The notes under the pieces were generated by a model. It saw only the letters and a program-made list of their open reading frames with translations, did not search any database and had not been told where the DNA came from. A stretch of DNA of 64,000 bases from Vibrio fortis (GTDB lineage Bacteria > Pseudomonadota > Gammaproteobacteria > Enterobacterales > Vibrionaceae), in assembly GCF_000695685.1 (NCBI RefSeq), contig NZ_JFFR01000003.1, positions 35,678 to 99,677 of the forward strand, written 5' to 3'. Position 1 is the stretch's first letter; every line of letters starts with the position of its first letter. A program made the translations under genes and the position numbers. Shown in pieces: positions 21,686 to 30,265 of this stretch.

Positions 21686-23296
21686 ATGAACGCAAACCGT
21701 GAACATCAATGTGATGTATTAGTGGTGGGGAGTGGTGCTGCTGGCTTGTCATTAGCCTTACGCGTCGCTGAACATGCAAAAGTAATCGTATTAAGCAAAG
21801 GACCACGTAGCGAAGGATCGACGTACTACGCACAGGGTGGTATCGCGGCCGTATTTGACGAATCGGACAGCATTGAGTCGCACGTTGAAGATACGCAAAT
21901 TGCTGGCGCTGGGTTATGTGAAGAAGACACCGTTCAATTCATTGCTGAGAATGCTAAAGAGTGTGTGCAATGGCTAATCGATGGCGGTGTGCCTTTCGAT
22001 AAAGACGAAAACAGCACTGAAGGTCAGCCTAAATACCACCTGACTCGTGAAGGCGGCCACAGCCACCGACGTATCCTACACGCAGCAGATGCAACCGGCA
22101 TGGCAATGCAGACCTCTCTGCAAGACAACGTTAATAACCACCCAAACATTGAGATCTTAGAGCGCCATAATGCCCTCGACTTGATCACCGAAGATAAAAT
22201 CGGTGGCTCAAAAGATAAAGTTATCGGTGCCTACATTTGGAACCGCAACCAAGAGCAAGTAGAAACCGTTCGCGCGAAATTCGTGGTACTTGCCACTGGC
22301 GGTGCCTCGAAAGTTTACCAGTACACATCCAACCCAGATGTCTCTTCTGGTGATGGTATTGCGATCGCTTGGCGTGCAGGTTGTCGTGTTGCGAACCTTG
22401 AGTTCAACCAGTTCCACCCGACCTGTCTATTCCATCCTGAAGCTCGTAACTTCTTGTTAACTGAAGCTCTTCGCGGTGAAGGTGCGTATCTACGCCGCCC
22501 TGACGGCACTCGCTTTATGAAAGATTTCGACGAGCGTGGTGAGCTAGCCCCTCGTGATGTGGTGGCTCGCGCTATCGACTTTGAGATGAAGCGTCTTGGC
22601 GCCGATTGCATGTATGTGGACATCAGCCACAAGCCTGAAGAGTTCATTACTGCGCACTTCCCAATGATTCACACGCGCTTGATGGATCTGGGTATCGATA
22701 TGACCAAAGAGCCGATTCCAATTGTTCCTGCTGCGCACTACACCTGTGGTGGCGTGATGGTGAACAAGGATGGCCAGACCGATCTACAAAACCTCTATGC
22801 AATTGGTGAGGTAAGCTACACAGGTCTTCACGGTGCGAACCGCATGGCATCAAACTCACTGCTAGAGTGTGTCGTTTACGCTTGGTCCGCAGCCAAACAC
22901 ATCGTCGAGAACATCGAACAATCTCAACTGTGTGCAGCACTACCTGCATGGGATGAGAGCCAAGTGACCAACAGTGACGAAGAAGTCATCATCCAGCACA
23001 ACTGGCATGAACTGCGTCTCTTTATGTGGGATTACATGGGTATCGTACGTACTGATAAGCGTCTTGAGCGCGCTATGCGTCGTATTCAGATGCTGCAACA
23101 AGAGACTCACGAATACTACAGTCACTTTAAGGTTTCGAACAACCTACTAGAACTGCGTAACCTACTGCAAGTTGCTGAGCTAATGGTGCGCTGTGCGATG
23201 CAACGTAAAGAGAGCCGCGGTCTGCACTATACGCTGGACTACCCTGAACTGGCTGAAGACAGCGGTCCAACAATTCTGACGCCGAACAAAAACTAA
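21686..23296 (+). CDS. nadB: L-aspartate oxidase
   Basis: NadB oxidises L-aspartate to iminoaspartate with FAD, the first step of de novo NAD synthesis. The 536-residue protein shows the dinucleotide-binding start [18 protein letters not shown], the FAD/substrate segment [13 protein letters not shown], the active-site [18 protein letters not shown], the [17 protein letters not shown] turn, and the flavin-binding [22 protein letters not shown] chose ATG 21686, which matches the family start. A GTG 13 codons upstream also keeps the frame open, and neither has a strong ribosome site. It is divergent from rpoE, the usual gammaproteobacterial arrangement. Confidence 0.96.
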   Translation: MNANREHQCDVLVVGSGAAGLSLALRVAEHAKVIVLSKGPRSEGSTYYAQGGIAAVFDESDSIESHVEDTQIAGAGLCEEDTVQFIAENAKECVQWLIDGGVPFDKDENSTEGQPKYHLTREGGHSHRRILHAADATGMAMQTSLQDNVNNHPNIEILERHNALDLITEDKIGGSKDKVIGAYIWNRNQEQVETVRAKFVVLATGGASKVYQYTSNPDVSSGDGIAIAWRAGCRVANLEFNQFHPTCLFHPEARNFLLTEALRGEGAYLRRPDGTRFMKDFDERGELAPRDVVARAIDFEMKRLGADCMYVDISHKPEEFITAHFPMIHTRLMDLGIDMTKEPIPIVPAAHYTCGGVMVNKDGQTDLQNLYAIGEVSYTGLHGANRMASNSLLECVVYAWSAAKHIVENIEQSQLCAALPAWDESQVTNSDEEVIIQHNWHELRLFMWDYMGIVRTDKRLERAMRRIQMLQQETHEYYSHFKVSNNLLELRNLLQVAELMVRCAMQRKESRGLHYTLDYPELAEDSGPTILTPNKN

Positions 23297-23306
23297 GGCG
23301 AAAAAA

Positions 23307-23729
23307 TTACGACTTAAAGGGAGCATGGTGCTCCCTTTTTGTTTTTAGCCACACCAATAAATAACGATAGTCCGCTTCACAAAAGCTATCCCGCCATACA
23401 ATGACTGGCTCACCTTCACTGAACTTCAGCATCACAAATAGAGAACGGAAAATAGTATCGCTTGATTGAAGAACACGTTTCTGCCCATTAACCGTTATCT
23501 CTTGGTTGGGTCTAAGCTCTATCGCACCCGTGGCTATTGGCCAGCCAATTTTATTATCGCGCATCATCAGGTACAGCAGTGCGAAGATGCAAGGAGTGGC
23601 AACAAGAGGGATATTTGACGTGATCACAAAAAACAAAAGGCACCACAGAGTGGCGCCTTTTGCGAATAATGCGTAATACGAAGGGCTAAGCTTGAGCTTA
23701 ACGAACCTTGCTGAGGTTGTGTGCAACAA
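23307..23729 (-). CDS. ygfX: YgfX/CptA family inner-membrane protein
   Basis: The 140-residue protein belongs to the YgfX (CptA, DUF1434) family, inner-membrane proteins encoded beside sdhE. The E. coli member was described as the toxin of a YgfX/YgfY pair acting on MreB and FtsZ, a role that is disputed. Visible are two adjacent membrane spans (residues about 20-55, with WCLLFFVITSNIPLVATPCIFALLYL) and a C-terminal domain ending in a WLKTKREHHAP tail. The frame overlaps the end of sdhE by 32 bases, and the only start at the 5' end is a TTG at 23727-23729, so the exact start is uncertain. Its last codons form the convergent nadB terminator hairpin. Confidence 0.75.
   Translation of the reverse strand: MLHTTSARFVKLKLSPSYYALFAKGATLWCLLFFVITSNIPLVATPCIFALLYLMMRDNKIGWPIATGAIELRPNQEITVNGQKRVLQSSDTIFRSLFVMLKFSEGEPVIVWRDSFCEADYRYLLVWLKTKREHHAPFKS
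23316..23341 (+). terminator. nadB terminator, overlapping the ygfX 3' end
   Basis: AAAGGGAGCA, TGG, TGCTCCCTTTTT. The hairpin sits within the last codons of the convergent ygfX gene (its HHAPFK codons). Confidence 0.8.
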
Positions 23730-23958
23730 TTTTGTCGACCATTGATGCGTGACCTAGGTTTTCACTACGACCGTGACCCATCACCCATGTAAACAGATCG
23801 GGATCATCACACTCTAGTAGCGAAACAAAATCACGTTGCTCCTGCTCTTGCAATGAATCAAAACATTCCTCAAAAAAGGGCATGATGACTACATCAAGCT
23901 CTAACATACCGCGACGGCAGCCCCATTTAATTCGTGCTTTCTGCTCTGCAGTGTACAT
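23698..23958 (-). CDS. sdhE: FAD assembly factor SdhE
   Basis: SdhE (YgfY) binds succinate dehydrogenase and fumarate reductase flavoproteins and promotes covalent FAD attachment. The 86-residue helical protein has the family signature RRGMLELD (the RGxxE motif needed for flavinylation, residues about 15-22) and the FEECFDSL and DDPDLFTWVMGH segments. It overlaps ygfX, as in other gammaproteobacteria, and is divergent from ygfZ, another redox-cofactor assembly factor. Its ATG at 23956-23958 is preceded by GAGGATAACC. Confidence 0.95.
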   Translation of the reverse strand: MYTAEQKARIKWGCRRGMLELDVVIMPFFEECFDSLQEQEQRDFVSLLECDDPDLFTWVMGHGRSENLGHASMVDKIVAHNLSKVR

Positions 23959-24126
23959 TGGTTATCCTCACCTATTATTTTTCTCTCTTCGAGTGTAACA
24001 ACTCATAAGCGCTGCAACTAGCATAGTCGTCTCAGTCCCTATCTCAGCTCACAAAAAAACCTAGGCTGACAAAAAAAACGAACCGGATTAACATAGACAC
24101 AAATCAAATTTCTCAGGAAAGGCAAA

Positions 24127-25098
24127 ATGGATTGGAAAAACACGTTTCAACCACTTAATCACACGCATAACGACACACTTCCAGAAGTGATGATGACACA
24201 CATCTCTGACTGGGGTGCGATTACTATGGTAGGCGACGACAAGAAGTCTTACCTACAAGGCCAAGTAACGTGCGACGTAGTGCAGCTAGCGAGTGATGAG
24301 TCAACGCTAGGCGCACACTGTGATGCGAAAGGTAAAGTGTGGAGCATTTTCCGCCTATTCCACCACAATGATGGTTACGCCCTACTCCAACCAAAGTCAG
24401 CGATTGAAGTTGAGCTTCAGGAAATCAAAAAGTACGCGGTATTCTCTAAGGTAACCATTGAGCAGACTGAAGACGTTGTCCTTGGCATCATGGGTTCTCA
24501 AGCGGATAGCTTGATCGATACCCTTTCTGAGGATCGTGGCAATGTACGTGCAATCGAAGGCGGTAGCGCTGTGAAAGTCGCGGATTCTCGCTGGGCGCTA
24601 CTTGTGACTTCAGACGCGGCACAAACATTAGTTAAGGGCAGCTCAGTTGAAAAAGTTTCCGAAACGCTGTGGCAGTACTTTGAGATCATGGATGCTCAAC
24701 CAAAGCTGTCTGCAGCAGAGCAGAATGAACACATCCCGCAAGCGCTGAACTTACAAGCGATTGGCGGCATCAGTTTTAGCAAGGGTTGTTACACTGGCCA
24801 AGAGACCGTGGCACGCGCGAAATACCGTGGCATGAACAAACGTGAAATGCGCATTGTATCTGGTACGACCGAGCGGCCACTAACGTTGGATTCAGCGATT
24901 GAACTAGAGCGCAGCGTAGGTGAAAACTGGCGTGGTGCAGGCCGTCTTCTGAACGTCTACCAATTCTCTGATAACACAGCTATTGGCCTGATTGTTCTAC
25001 CGAATAATTTAGATGATGATGTTGAACTGCGCCTTGCCGAGCAACCAGAACACAAATGGACTATCCAACCGCTACCTTATAGCTTGGAAGAAGAGTAA
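24127..25098 (+). CDS. ygfZ: tRNA-modifying/Fe-S assembly protein YgfZ
   Basis: YgfZ is a folate-binding protein related to GcvT that supports certain Fe-S enzymes such as MiaB. The 323-residue protein has a GcvT-like fold. The diagnostic K-G-C-Y-T-G-Q-E motif near residue 220 ([20 protein letters not shown]) is intact, including the functionally key cysteine. It starts at an ATG with AGGAAAGG just upstream. It is divergent from sdhE and only six bases ahead of the YbaK-type gene, so the two are probably cotranscribed. Confidence 0.95.
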   Translation: MDWKNTFQPLNHTHNDTLPEVMMTHISDWGAITMVGDDKKSYLQGQVTCDVVQLASDESTLGAHCDAKGKVWSIFRLFHHNDGYALLQPKSAIEVELQEIKKYAVFSKVTIEQTEDVVLGIMGSQADSLIDTLSEDRGNVRAIEGGSAVKVADSRWALLVTSDAAQTLVKGSSVEKVSETLWQYFEIMDAQPKLSAAEQNEHIPQALNLQAIGGISFSKGCYTGQETVARAKYRGMNKREMRIVSGTTERPLTLDSAIELERSVGENWRGAGRLLNVYQFSDNTAIGLIVLPNNLDDDVELRLAEQPEHKWTIQPLPYSLEEE

Positions 25099-25104
25099 TT
25101 CCCT

Positions 25105-25566
25105 TTGAAAACGGTAATTACAGATTGGTTGGATCAACAGCAGGTGGCCTACCGCCTGCTATTGCAAGATAAAAAAACCACTTCCATTGAAGAGACAGCG
25201 CAGGCTAGAGGTATTGAGCCGTCACAAATGGTCAAATGTATTCTGCTGCGAGATATGGGCAACCAATACGCGCTAGCGTGTGCACCGGGCGACAAGTCAA
25301 TTGATCCCAAAAAAGTGCGAGCCGTGCTCAATTGCCGCCGAATGACCTGTGTATCCCAACAAGATGTTGAATCGGTCACTGGCTTTAAAGTCGGTTGTGT
25401 TGGCCCACTAGCACTTAAGCGCTATATGCCGATCATTTTTGATCGCTCTCTTCAACAGAATAAAATTGTCACCATCAGTTCTGGTGAGCGAATGGCTGGG
25501 ATCGCCCTTGATCTCAACGATCTTATGAACCTATGTGCGCCGATTGAAGCCGATATCTGCAAATAG
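25105..25566 (+). CDS. YbaK/ProX-type aminoacyl-tRNA deacylase
   Basis: The 153-residue protein belongs to the YbaK/EbsC/ProX family, free-standing editing domains that hydrolyse mischarged tRNAs (for example Cys-tRNA-Pro or Ala-tRNA-Pro). The family pattern is visible as the basic substrate-loop lysine in SQMVKCILLRD (residues about 40-50), ACAPGDKSIDPKKVR, and the late GFKVGCVGPLAL motif (about 94-105). The exact tRNA specificity cannot be told from sequence. The start is a TTG at 25105, with AAGAAGAG upstream, six bases after the ygfZ stop. Confidence 0.85.
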   Translation: MKTVITDWLDQQQVAYRLLLQDKKTTSIEETAQARGIEPSQMVKCILLRDMGNQYALACAPGDKSIDPKKVRAVLNCRRMTCVSQQDVESVTGFKVGCVGPLALKRYMPIIFDRSLQQNKIVTISSGERMAGIALDLNDLMNLCAPIEADICK

Positions 25567-25726
25567 CCTCAATTACAGATCGATCTTGGTCTCAAAAGCA
25601 CTAAGCTTTGTATGAAAATTCTCATAGCAATTGAGACATTTATCATATTTACCAGACCGACCAGAAAATATATTTAGTCAAAATTAAAGCATAACTAGTC
25701 AAGAAGACTATTCTAGGGTAGTCTAC

Positions 25727-25854
25727 ATTCACTGGTTAGGTTTTAATCAAAGCGATAACTAACCAGTCAAAGTGAATCCACTGAGTAACGTCAGTCATCC
25801 ACTTTTGTGTAATGCATCTGTGACTATTCGCCCGTTTTTGAACGGGCTTTTTTT
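25727..25854 (+). ncRNA. Candidate small RNA
   Basis: A stem ATTCACTGGTTAG (25727-25739) with CTAACCAGT...GTGAAT (25759-25777) is followed by about 50 unstructured bases and then a clean terminator, GCCCGTT TTTG AACGGGC plus seven T (25830-25854). This layout of a 5' hairpin, a single-stranded region and an intrinsic terminator is typical of Hfq-type sRNAs. No clear promoter was seen, so it could instead be the 3' end of the upstream message. Confidence 0.35.
25830..25854 (+). terminator. Intrinsic terminator in the gap after the YbaK-type gene
   Basis: GCCCGTT, loop TTTG, AACGGGC, then seven T. It ends either the candidate sRNA or a long 3' untranslated region of ygfZ and the YbaK-type gene. 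Confidence 0.9.
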
Positions 25855-26148
25855 ATGCAAAAAATTTACACTTTTATTACACAAATAAAGAATTTACGCC
25901 TATTCTTAACTTTGCTAACAGTGCGCTGCCTAAAGCCCAGACAGGAAAGTCAGCAGGCAGTTCACTAAACCCACTGTTTTTGAGGAGAAGCTCACGATAA
26001 AAACGATATTTGCTAGTAAATCTGCTTACTGCAGCACAAATATCTACTAAGAGACAACTCTACTGCATATTACTCCACGCTTATCACAATTATTCCCCCG
26101 GAGATTTTCTATAATATGCTGGCTAGGTAAAGATAAGGATAAGAAAAA

Positions 26149-26355
26149 ATGAGACTGTTTAAGCGCTATACACCCGGTATGATTGCTAAACATGTAAGTC
26201 GACTTTTTAAAGGACGAATCTACATTTACGGCGTTGGGAAATTTGAATTTGATAACGGTAAACTGGTTCTGCCAGAGAGGGCTGAAAAGCGCCATTTTGA
26301 TACCGTTAAAGAGATAAACAATGAAATTATGAAGCTAAGGTGCGCTTACGCTTAA
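26149..26355 (+). CDS. Small basic hypothetical protein (68 aa)
   Basis: I do not recognise this gene. The 68-residue product (MRLFKRYTPGMIAKHVSRLF...) is basic at the N-terminus, has a beta-rich middle (GRIYIYGVGKFEFDNGKLVLP) and a helical acidic-basic end (DTVKEINNEIMKLR). There is no signal peptide or membrane span, and no cysteine pair. An AAGGATAAG ribosome site lies before the ATG, and a bidirectional terminator follows 26 bases after the stop, so it looks like a real monocistronic gene. Its function is unknown. Confidence 0.65.
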   Translation: MRLFKRYTPGMIAKHVSRLFKGRIYIYGVGKFEFDNGKLVLPERAEKRHFDTVKEINNEIMKLRCAYA

Positions 26356-26380
26356 TCAACATAATTATCGACTGAATACA

Positions 26381-26410
26381 AAAAAGGGTTGGCACTGCCA
26401 ACCCTTTTGC
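26381..26410. terminator. Bidirectional terminator between the small gene and ubiI
   Basis: AAAAGGGTTGGC, ACT, GCCAACCCTTTT, with T on both strands. Confidence 0.9.
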
Positions 26411-26436
26411 GTTTCTAGAAACCTGAGCATTTATCA

Positions 26437-27660
26437 TTAATTGGTGCTTATTGGTCGCTTAGCAAGCTCCGGTAGATTACCGGTTAAACCTAGTGCACGT
26501 TTCATGATTTCGTCTTTTGCCCCAGGCAGCTGTCCAGCGAGTTTCATCCCCAAACCACGAATCAACTTCTTAGCTGGGTTGTCTCCTTCAAACAGGTCTT
26601 TAAAGCCCTGCATAGAGGCAATCATTTTCGCGGCTTCAGCCTTACGCCAGCGTTCGTAGCTGCGTAGATTACGCTTGGTTCCGATGTCTTCACCCGCTTG
26701 CCACAGCTTGATTAACTCTTGCGCCAGACTCGCAGCATCAAGCAAGCCAAGATTCACGCCTTGGCCTGCCAATGGATGAATGGTGTGGGCTGCATCACCG
26801 ACCAAAGCCACGCGCTCTACGGCAAAGTCACGCGCATAACGCATACGAAGTGGGAAGGCAAAGCGTTCACCAACTACGCTACATAGACCAAGCTTGGCAT
26901 CAAACTCTGTCGTTAGGTGCTTGTTGAACTCTTGTTCGGACATCGATACCAATTTCTCGGCACGATTCGGCTCGGTTGACCATACGATTGAGCTCATATT
27001 TGGCGACTGCATTGGCAAAAACGCCAATGGACCTTGCGGTGTGAAGATCTGACGCGCAACACTGTCATGCGCAGACTCAGTGCGAATGTTTGCCACTATC
27101 GCGCTGTGCCCATAGTCCCAATGTGTGAGTGGGATATCTTGCTGTCTGCGAACCCATGAGTTTGCGCCATCAGCACCAACAACCAGCTTGGCCGTCAATG
27201 CCTGACCATTATCTAGAGTTAGCCAAGCTTCACTTTCACCAATAGCCAAAGATTGGCATGTAGCTGGCATATACAAGCTCACATTGTCCTGCTTTTTCAC
27301 TTGATCCAACAGTGCCAGTTGAATCACTCGGTTCTCAACAATATGACCAAGATTTGGCTGCGCCAGACGAGTGGAATCAAACTCGATGCGTGCGAAGCTG
27401 TCTTGCTCCCACACTTCCATCGCTTGATAAGGTGCAGCACGTCGCTGTTCAATACCGCGCCATGCGCCTAGATTACGTAATATCACTTCGCTTGAACGGC
27501 TCAATGCCGACACACGAACATCCGGCAGTTCATTCAATCCTTCGCTCGGCGCTTTGCCTTCAATCACAGCGATTCTTAGATCACTATCTTTAAGGGCTGC
27601 GGCTAATGCCAATCCAACCATGCCACCGCCAACAATAGCGATATCAACACTTTGCATCAT
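26437..27660 (-). CDS. ubiI: Ubiquinone C5-hydroxylase UbiI (VisC)
   Basis: This FAD-dependent monooxygenase of the UbiH/COQ6 family most probably adds the C5 hydroxyl group during aerobic ubiquinone synthesis. The 407 residues show the N-terminal FAD motif DIAIVGGGMVGLALAAALK, the middle VVGADGANSWVR motif, and the C-terminal RVALVGDAAHTIHPLAGQGVNLGLLDA motif. Assignment to UbiI rather than UbiF rests on closeness to E. coli VisC (MQSVDVAIVGGGMVGLA start, SIVWS, GMQGFKDLF) and its position next to ubiH. Two ATG codons start the frame. The first has AAGG nine bases ahead. It lies 11 bases after ubiH, an operon. Confidence 0.9.
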   Translation of the reverse strand: MMQSVDIAIVGGGMVGLALAAALKDSDLRIAVIEGKAPSEGLNELPDVRVSALSRSSEVILRNLGAWRGIEQRRAAPYQAMEVWEQDSFARIEFDSTRLAQPNLGHIVENRVIQLALLDQVKKQDNVSLYMPATCQSLAIGESEAWLTLDNGQALTAKLVVGADGANSWVRRQQDIPLTHWDYGHSAIVANIRTESAHDSVARQIFTPQGPLAFLPMQSPNMSSIVWSTEPNRAEKLVSMSEQEFNKHLTTEFDAKLGLCSVVGERFAFPLRMRYARDFAVERVALVGDAAHTIHPLAGQGVNLGLLDAASLAQELIKLWQAGEDIGTKRNLRSYERWRKAEAAKMIASMQGFKDLFEGDNPAKKLIRGLGMKLAGQLPGAKDEIMKRALGLTGNLPELAKRPISTN

Positions 27661-27671
27661 TATTTTCTACC

Positions 27672-28850
27672 TTATCTCTCAACCAAGCCTAGCGTGTGAC
27701 GCAATAAAGGGCCTTTAAGGGGTGAGATGTTATCCATTGCTGCCAATCCGAGATTACGACCTAAGCGTGTAGCTGGCCAGTCATTTGAAAACAGGTGAAC
27801 CAGACCTGAAGTGAGTGAAATCGTGGTTTCACGATCCGACTCTCGACGTTTTCTAAAGCGTGTTAACCCTGAGTAGTGGCCTGCGTCATCCAGTTGCCCA
27901 CATACCTCTTCCGCTAGCGACGCAACATCGCGAATGCCGAGGTTAAATCCTTGTCCCGCAATTGGGTGTAGGGTTTGTGCGGCATTGCCAACAATCGCGA
28001 ATCGATGGGAGATGTTCTGTTGTCGATGACGCAAAATCAGCGGGTAACTCGCCCTCTGTCCTACCTTTTCCAACTTGCCTAGGCGCCAACCAAAGGCGTC
28101 TTGAAGTTGTTCAAGAAAGGCCGCTTCATCTAACGCCATTACTTTCTCAGCTTGTTCTGGTGGCAGACACCAAACTAAAGACAAACGGTTATTAGTCATC
28201 GGTAATAACGCGACTGGGCCATACTCAGTAAAGCGTTCGAACGCACGCCCGGCATGCGGTTCGTTCGCGACAATATTTGCGATAACGGCAACCTGACCAA
28301 AATCGTGTTCGTTCAGAGTAATACCTAAACGCTCACAGCAAGTCGAGATGGCACCATCAGCCGCAACCAACAACTTCGTAGAAATCGTCTCGCCGCAACT
28401 GAGTTCAATATCCGTATGATCAAGATGGCGAGTAATCTCACTCACCGAGGATGGACAAAACAGAGTGATATTGTTTTCAGCCTCAAGCATCTCTTGGTAG
28501 ATACGCCCAACATCAGCAAGTTCTACCACATAGCCTAGGGCATCCACTGCGAGCTGTTCGCTAAAGATATCCGTCATCCCTGCATGACCGCGGTCTGAGA
28601 CATGAATATCTTTGATCGCCGTCGCTACCGGTAAGATCGATGACCACAATTGGAGAGACTCTAAAATCTGCACCGTTCCGTAAGAGAGTGCGATAGAGCG
28701 AGAATCAAACCCAGGGTGAGCACTATGGTCAACCTGATACGGTTCAACCACAGCTATCGATAAAGAGCGTTGACTTAACTGGTTGAGGGCTAAAGCAAGT
28801 GTTGCGCCTGCCATTGCTCCACCAGCAATTACCACATCAAATTGAGCCAT
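27672..28850 (-). CDS. ubiH: Ubiquinone C6-type hydroxylase UbiH (2-octaprenyl-6-methoxyphenol hydroxylase)
   Basis: UbiH hydroxylates 2-octaprenyl-6-methoxyphenol in aerobic ubiquinone synthesis. The 392-residue flavoprotein has the N-terminal dinucleotide fold VVIAGGAMAGATLALAL, the HPGFDSRSIALSYGT segment typical of UbiH, VSDRGHAG, LLVAADGAIST, and the FAIVGNAAQTLHPIAGQGFNLGIRD motif in which Asn replaces the Asp of the related enzymes, as in E. coli UbiH. It lies between ygfB and ubiI, with gaps of 23 and 11 bases. E. coli has pepP between ygfB and ubiH, but it is absent here. Confidence 0.95.
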   Translation of the reverse strand: MAQFDVVIAGGAMAGATLALALNQLSQRSLSIAVVEPYQVDHSAHPGFDSRSIALSYGTVQILESLQLWSSILPVATAIKDIHVSDRGHAGMTDIFSEQLAVDALGYVVELADVGRIYQEMLEAENNITLFCPSSVSEITRHLDHTDIELSCGETISTKLLVAADGAISTCCERLGITLNEHDFGQVAVIANIVANEPHAGRAFERFTEYGPVALLPMTNNRLSLVWCLPPEQAEKVMALDEAAFLEQLQDAFGWRLGKLEKVGQRASYPLILRHRQQNISHRFAIVGNAAQTLHPIAGQGFNLGIRDVASLAEEVCGQLDDAGHYSGLTRFRKRRESDRETTISLTSGLVHLFSNDWPATRLGRNLGLAAMDNISPLKGPLLRHTLGLVER

Positions 28851-28873
28851 CGTGACCTCTAAACTCGAAACAA

Positions 28874-29449
28874 TTAGTGAATGGTTGGTGCACTATCTTC
28901 TGATGGACGAGCACCGAACTCCGCATGAATCGTTAATGCACAAGCCTTAACGTGTTCAATAACCTGTTCAAGCAGCTGTGCTTGTTCATCTAGGTCATCG
29001 TCTTCATCAATGCCTAATTTTGCCATCTCTTCTAGATCAGCCAACGCTTCTTTGGTCTCATCTGACGCTTTGTTCAGTTGCGCACCGACCAAACCTAAAC
29101 CTGAGATAAAGTGATTAATCCAATCTGATACACCATCCGCCAGATCAAACAGGCTTGCACTCGCGTCTTCATCCGGAAGCAGCATAGAAAGCTCCATGCC
29201 TGAGCCCGTAATTTCACTGGTTGTTACTTTCAGCGTTGCTTCTGCCAATGTCAGTGCGCGATCCGGCCAACCCATTCCGTCGTTGGTGTAATCGAAGATC
29301 AACGGCTGCCAGCTTTTATCTGCAAGGCTTAACCCACCGCTCAGCATCCCTGTTAATAGGCCATGCATTTCTGCAGGCGTTACAGCAAGGCTTGCTGATT
29401 GCAATTCAGTTGCAACCGTTAGGTAGTCAGGTAAAGTAGTTTCGCTCAT
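28874..29449 (-). CDS. ygfB: UPF0149 family protein YgfB
   Basis: The 191-residue acidic, all-helical protein belongs to the YgfB/UPF0149 family. The Haemophilus structure is a helical dimer, and in Pseudomonas a YgfB protein modulates beta-lactamase expression through AlpA. The recognisable pattern is [16 protein letters not shown] (residues about 19-34) followed by the long helices around [18 protein letters not shown] and [15 protein letters not shown]. It leads the ygfB-ubiH-ubiI unit and is divergent from zapA, as in E. coli. Confidence 0.9.
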   Translation of the reverse strand: MSETTLPDYLTVATELQSASLAVTPAEMHGLLTGMLSGGLSLADKSWQPLIFDYTNDGMGWPDRALTLAEATLKVTTSEITGSGMELSMLLPDEDASASLFDLADGVSDWINHFISGLGLVGAQLNKASDETKEALADLEEMAKLGIDEDDDLDEQAQLLEQVIEHVKACALTIHAEFGARPSEDSAPTIH

Positions 29450-29755
29450 CAGATAACTCGCTCAGTTGTTCTTTATATCAATCTATTAATCGTACCACTT
29501 CACCCCAATTCTAGTAAGCGAAGATCCTTAGCAATTGCAGCAAGAGTGACTACCAAATGTTCAATTTGCTGAATTACTGTGTGCTCAAGCTCTCATTTAC
29601 AAACAGTCACCCTGAAAAGCTTGAATCTTAATAGCGGTTTACCTATAGTTTCCTCCTCAGAGGAGTTAGCTTCCTCATCGGTGCTGGCACTTTTTCTTTC
29701 TCATAATGACAAAGGGCAACGGCCTTAGAATAGCGCGTTAAAGAGTTCATCCATC
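29450..29755. other. Divergent region between ygfB and zapA
   Basis: This 306-base region must hold promoters for ygfB (minus) and zapA (plus). A short palindrome CTCCTCAGAGGAG lies at 29652-29664, close to the likely zapA leader. No confident -35/-10 pair or known operator was recognised. Confidence 0.5.
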
Positions 29756-30064
29756 ATGAGTAATCAAGCGGTAGACGTTGAAATATTAGGTAAATTGACT
29801 CGAGTTAATTGTCCTGCAGGGCAAGAAGAGTCATTAATCGCAGCGGCGGCCGATCTTGATAATCGATTGAAAGAGATGGCTGAACGTACTAAGGTAACCA
29901 ATGAAGTTAAGCTGCTAACTATCGCTGCTCTTAACATCTGTTATGAGCTACAGACGAAGAAGTTCGAAGCTAACGACGAACAAAACGCACTGACCGAGCG
30001 CATGGAAAAGCTCACTGCATCGCTTTCAGATGTACTCAGTAAGGTTAAGCACGGACAGCAATAG
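29756..30064 (+). CDS. zapA: Cell division protein ZapA
   Basis: ZapA binds FtsZ and bundles its filaments at midcell. The 102 residues comprise the small N-terminal globular domain (VDVEILGKLTRVNCPAGQEESL, residues about 6-27 in two beta strands and a helix) and a long C-terminal coiled coil (about 50-98). The gene precedes 6S RNA and fau, an arrangement conserved through gammaproteobacteria. Its start is ATG 29756. Confidence 0.95.
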   Translation: MSNQAVDVEILGKLTRVNCPAGQEESLIAAAADLDNRLKEMAERTKVTNEVKLLTIAALNICYELQTKKFEANDEQNALTERMEKLTASLSDVLSKVKHGQQ

Positions 30065-30076
30065 CGTACACAAATT

Positions 30077-30260
30077 TACCCTGGAGTGTTTGTCAGAGGA
30101 TTCACGTCCCCGAGCCGATAAGCAATCCCTAAGGGTTAGTACTTGAGTACTATTGAGCATGCTCGGCCCGTACCGAGAAGCCTACGGTAATCATTGCTGA
30201 TCCGCCTTGAACTCGCAGGTTCAAGGGCCATCTATTCTCAACGGCACTTTGGGGTATCCC
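30077..30260 (+). ncRNA. ssrS: 6S RNA
   Basis: 6S RNA mimics an open promoter and sequesters sigma-70 RNA polymerase in stationary phase. The roughly 184-base RNA carries conserved blocks recognisable against E. coli 6S: GTCCCCGAGCCGATA on the left (30106-30120), GAGCATGCTCGGCCCGT with CCGAGAAGCC (30156-30184), and CCTTGAAC...GGTTCAAGGG on the right. The ends pair (ACCC...GGAGTG with CACTTTGGGGT). The ends are estimated from that pairing. Position between zapA and fau is diagnostic. Confidence 0.92.
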
Positions 30261-30265
30261 TTCTT

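Larger units (their letters stand above)
25567..26148. other. 580-base gap with a structured, terminator-ended segment
   Basis: No gene is supported here. The left third contains a hairpin-rich stretch ending in a strong terminator (see 25727-25854). The right half is AT-rich and includes a pairing CTGCCT/AGGCAG around 25926-25965 and the ribosome site of the small gene at 26149. No known riboswitch core was recognised. Confidence 0.6.

Noticed and set aside
25920..25975. Riboswitch ahead of the 68-aa gene
   Set aside because: The CTGCCT/AGGCAG pairing does not match a known riboswitch core (glycine, cyclic di-GMP and SAM types were considered).
26047..26295. Minus-strand 82-codon frame opposite the 68-aa gene
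   Set aside because: It has no ribosome site and lies antisense to a better-supported small gene with a terminator.
26437..28850. ubiI and ubiH as a recent tandem duplication
   Set aside because: They are distinct, long-diverged paralogues, paired the same way in E. coli.
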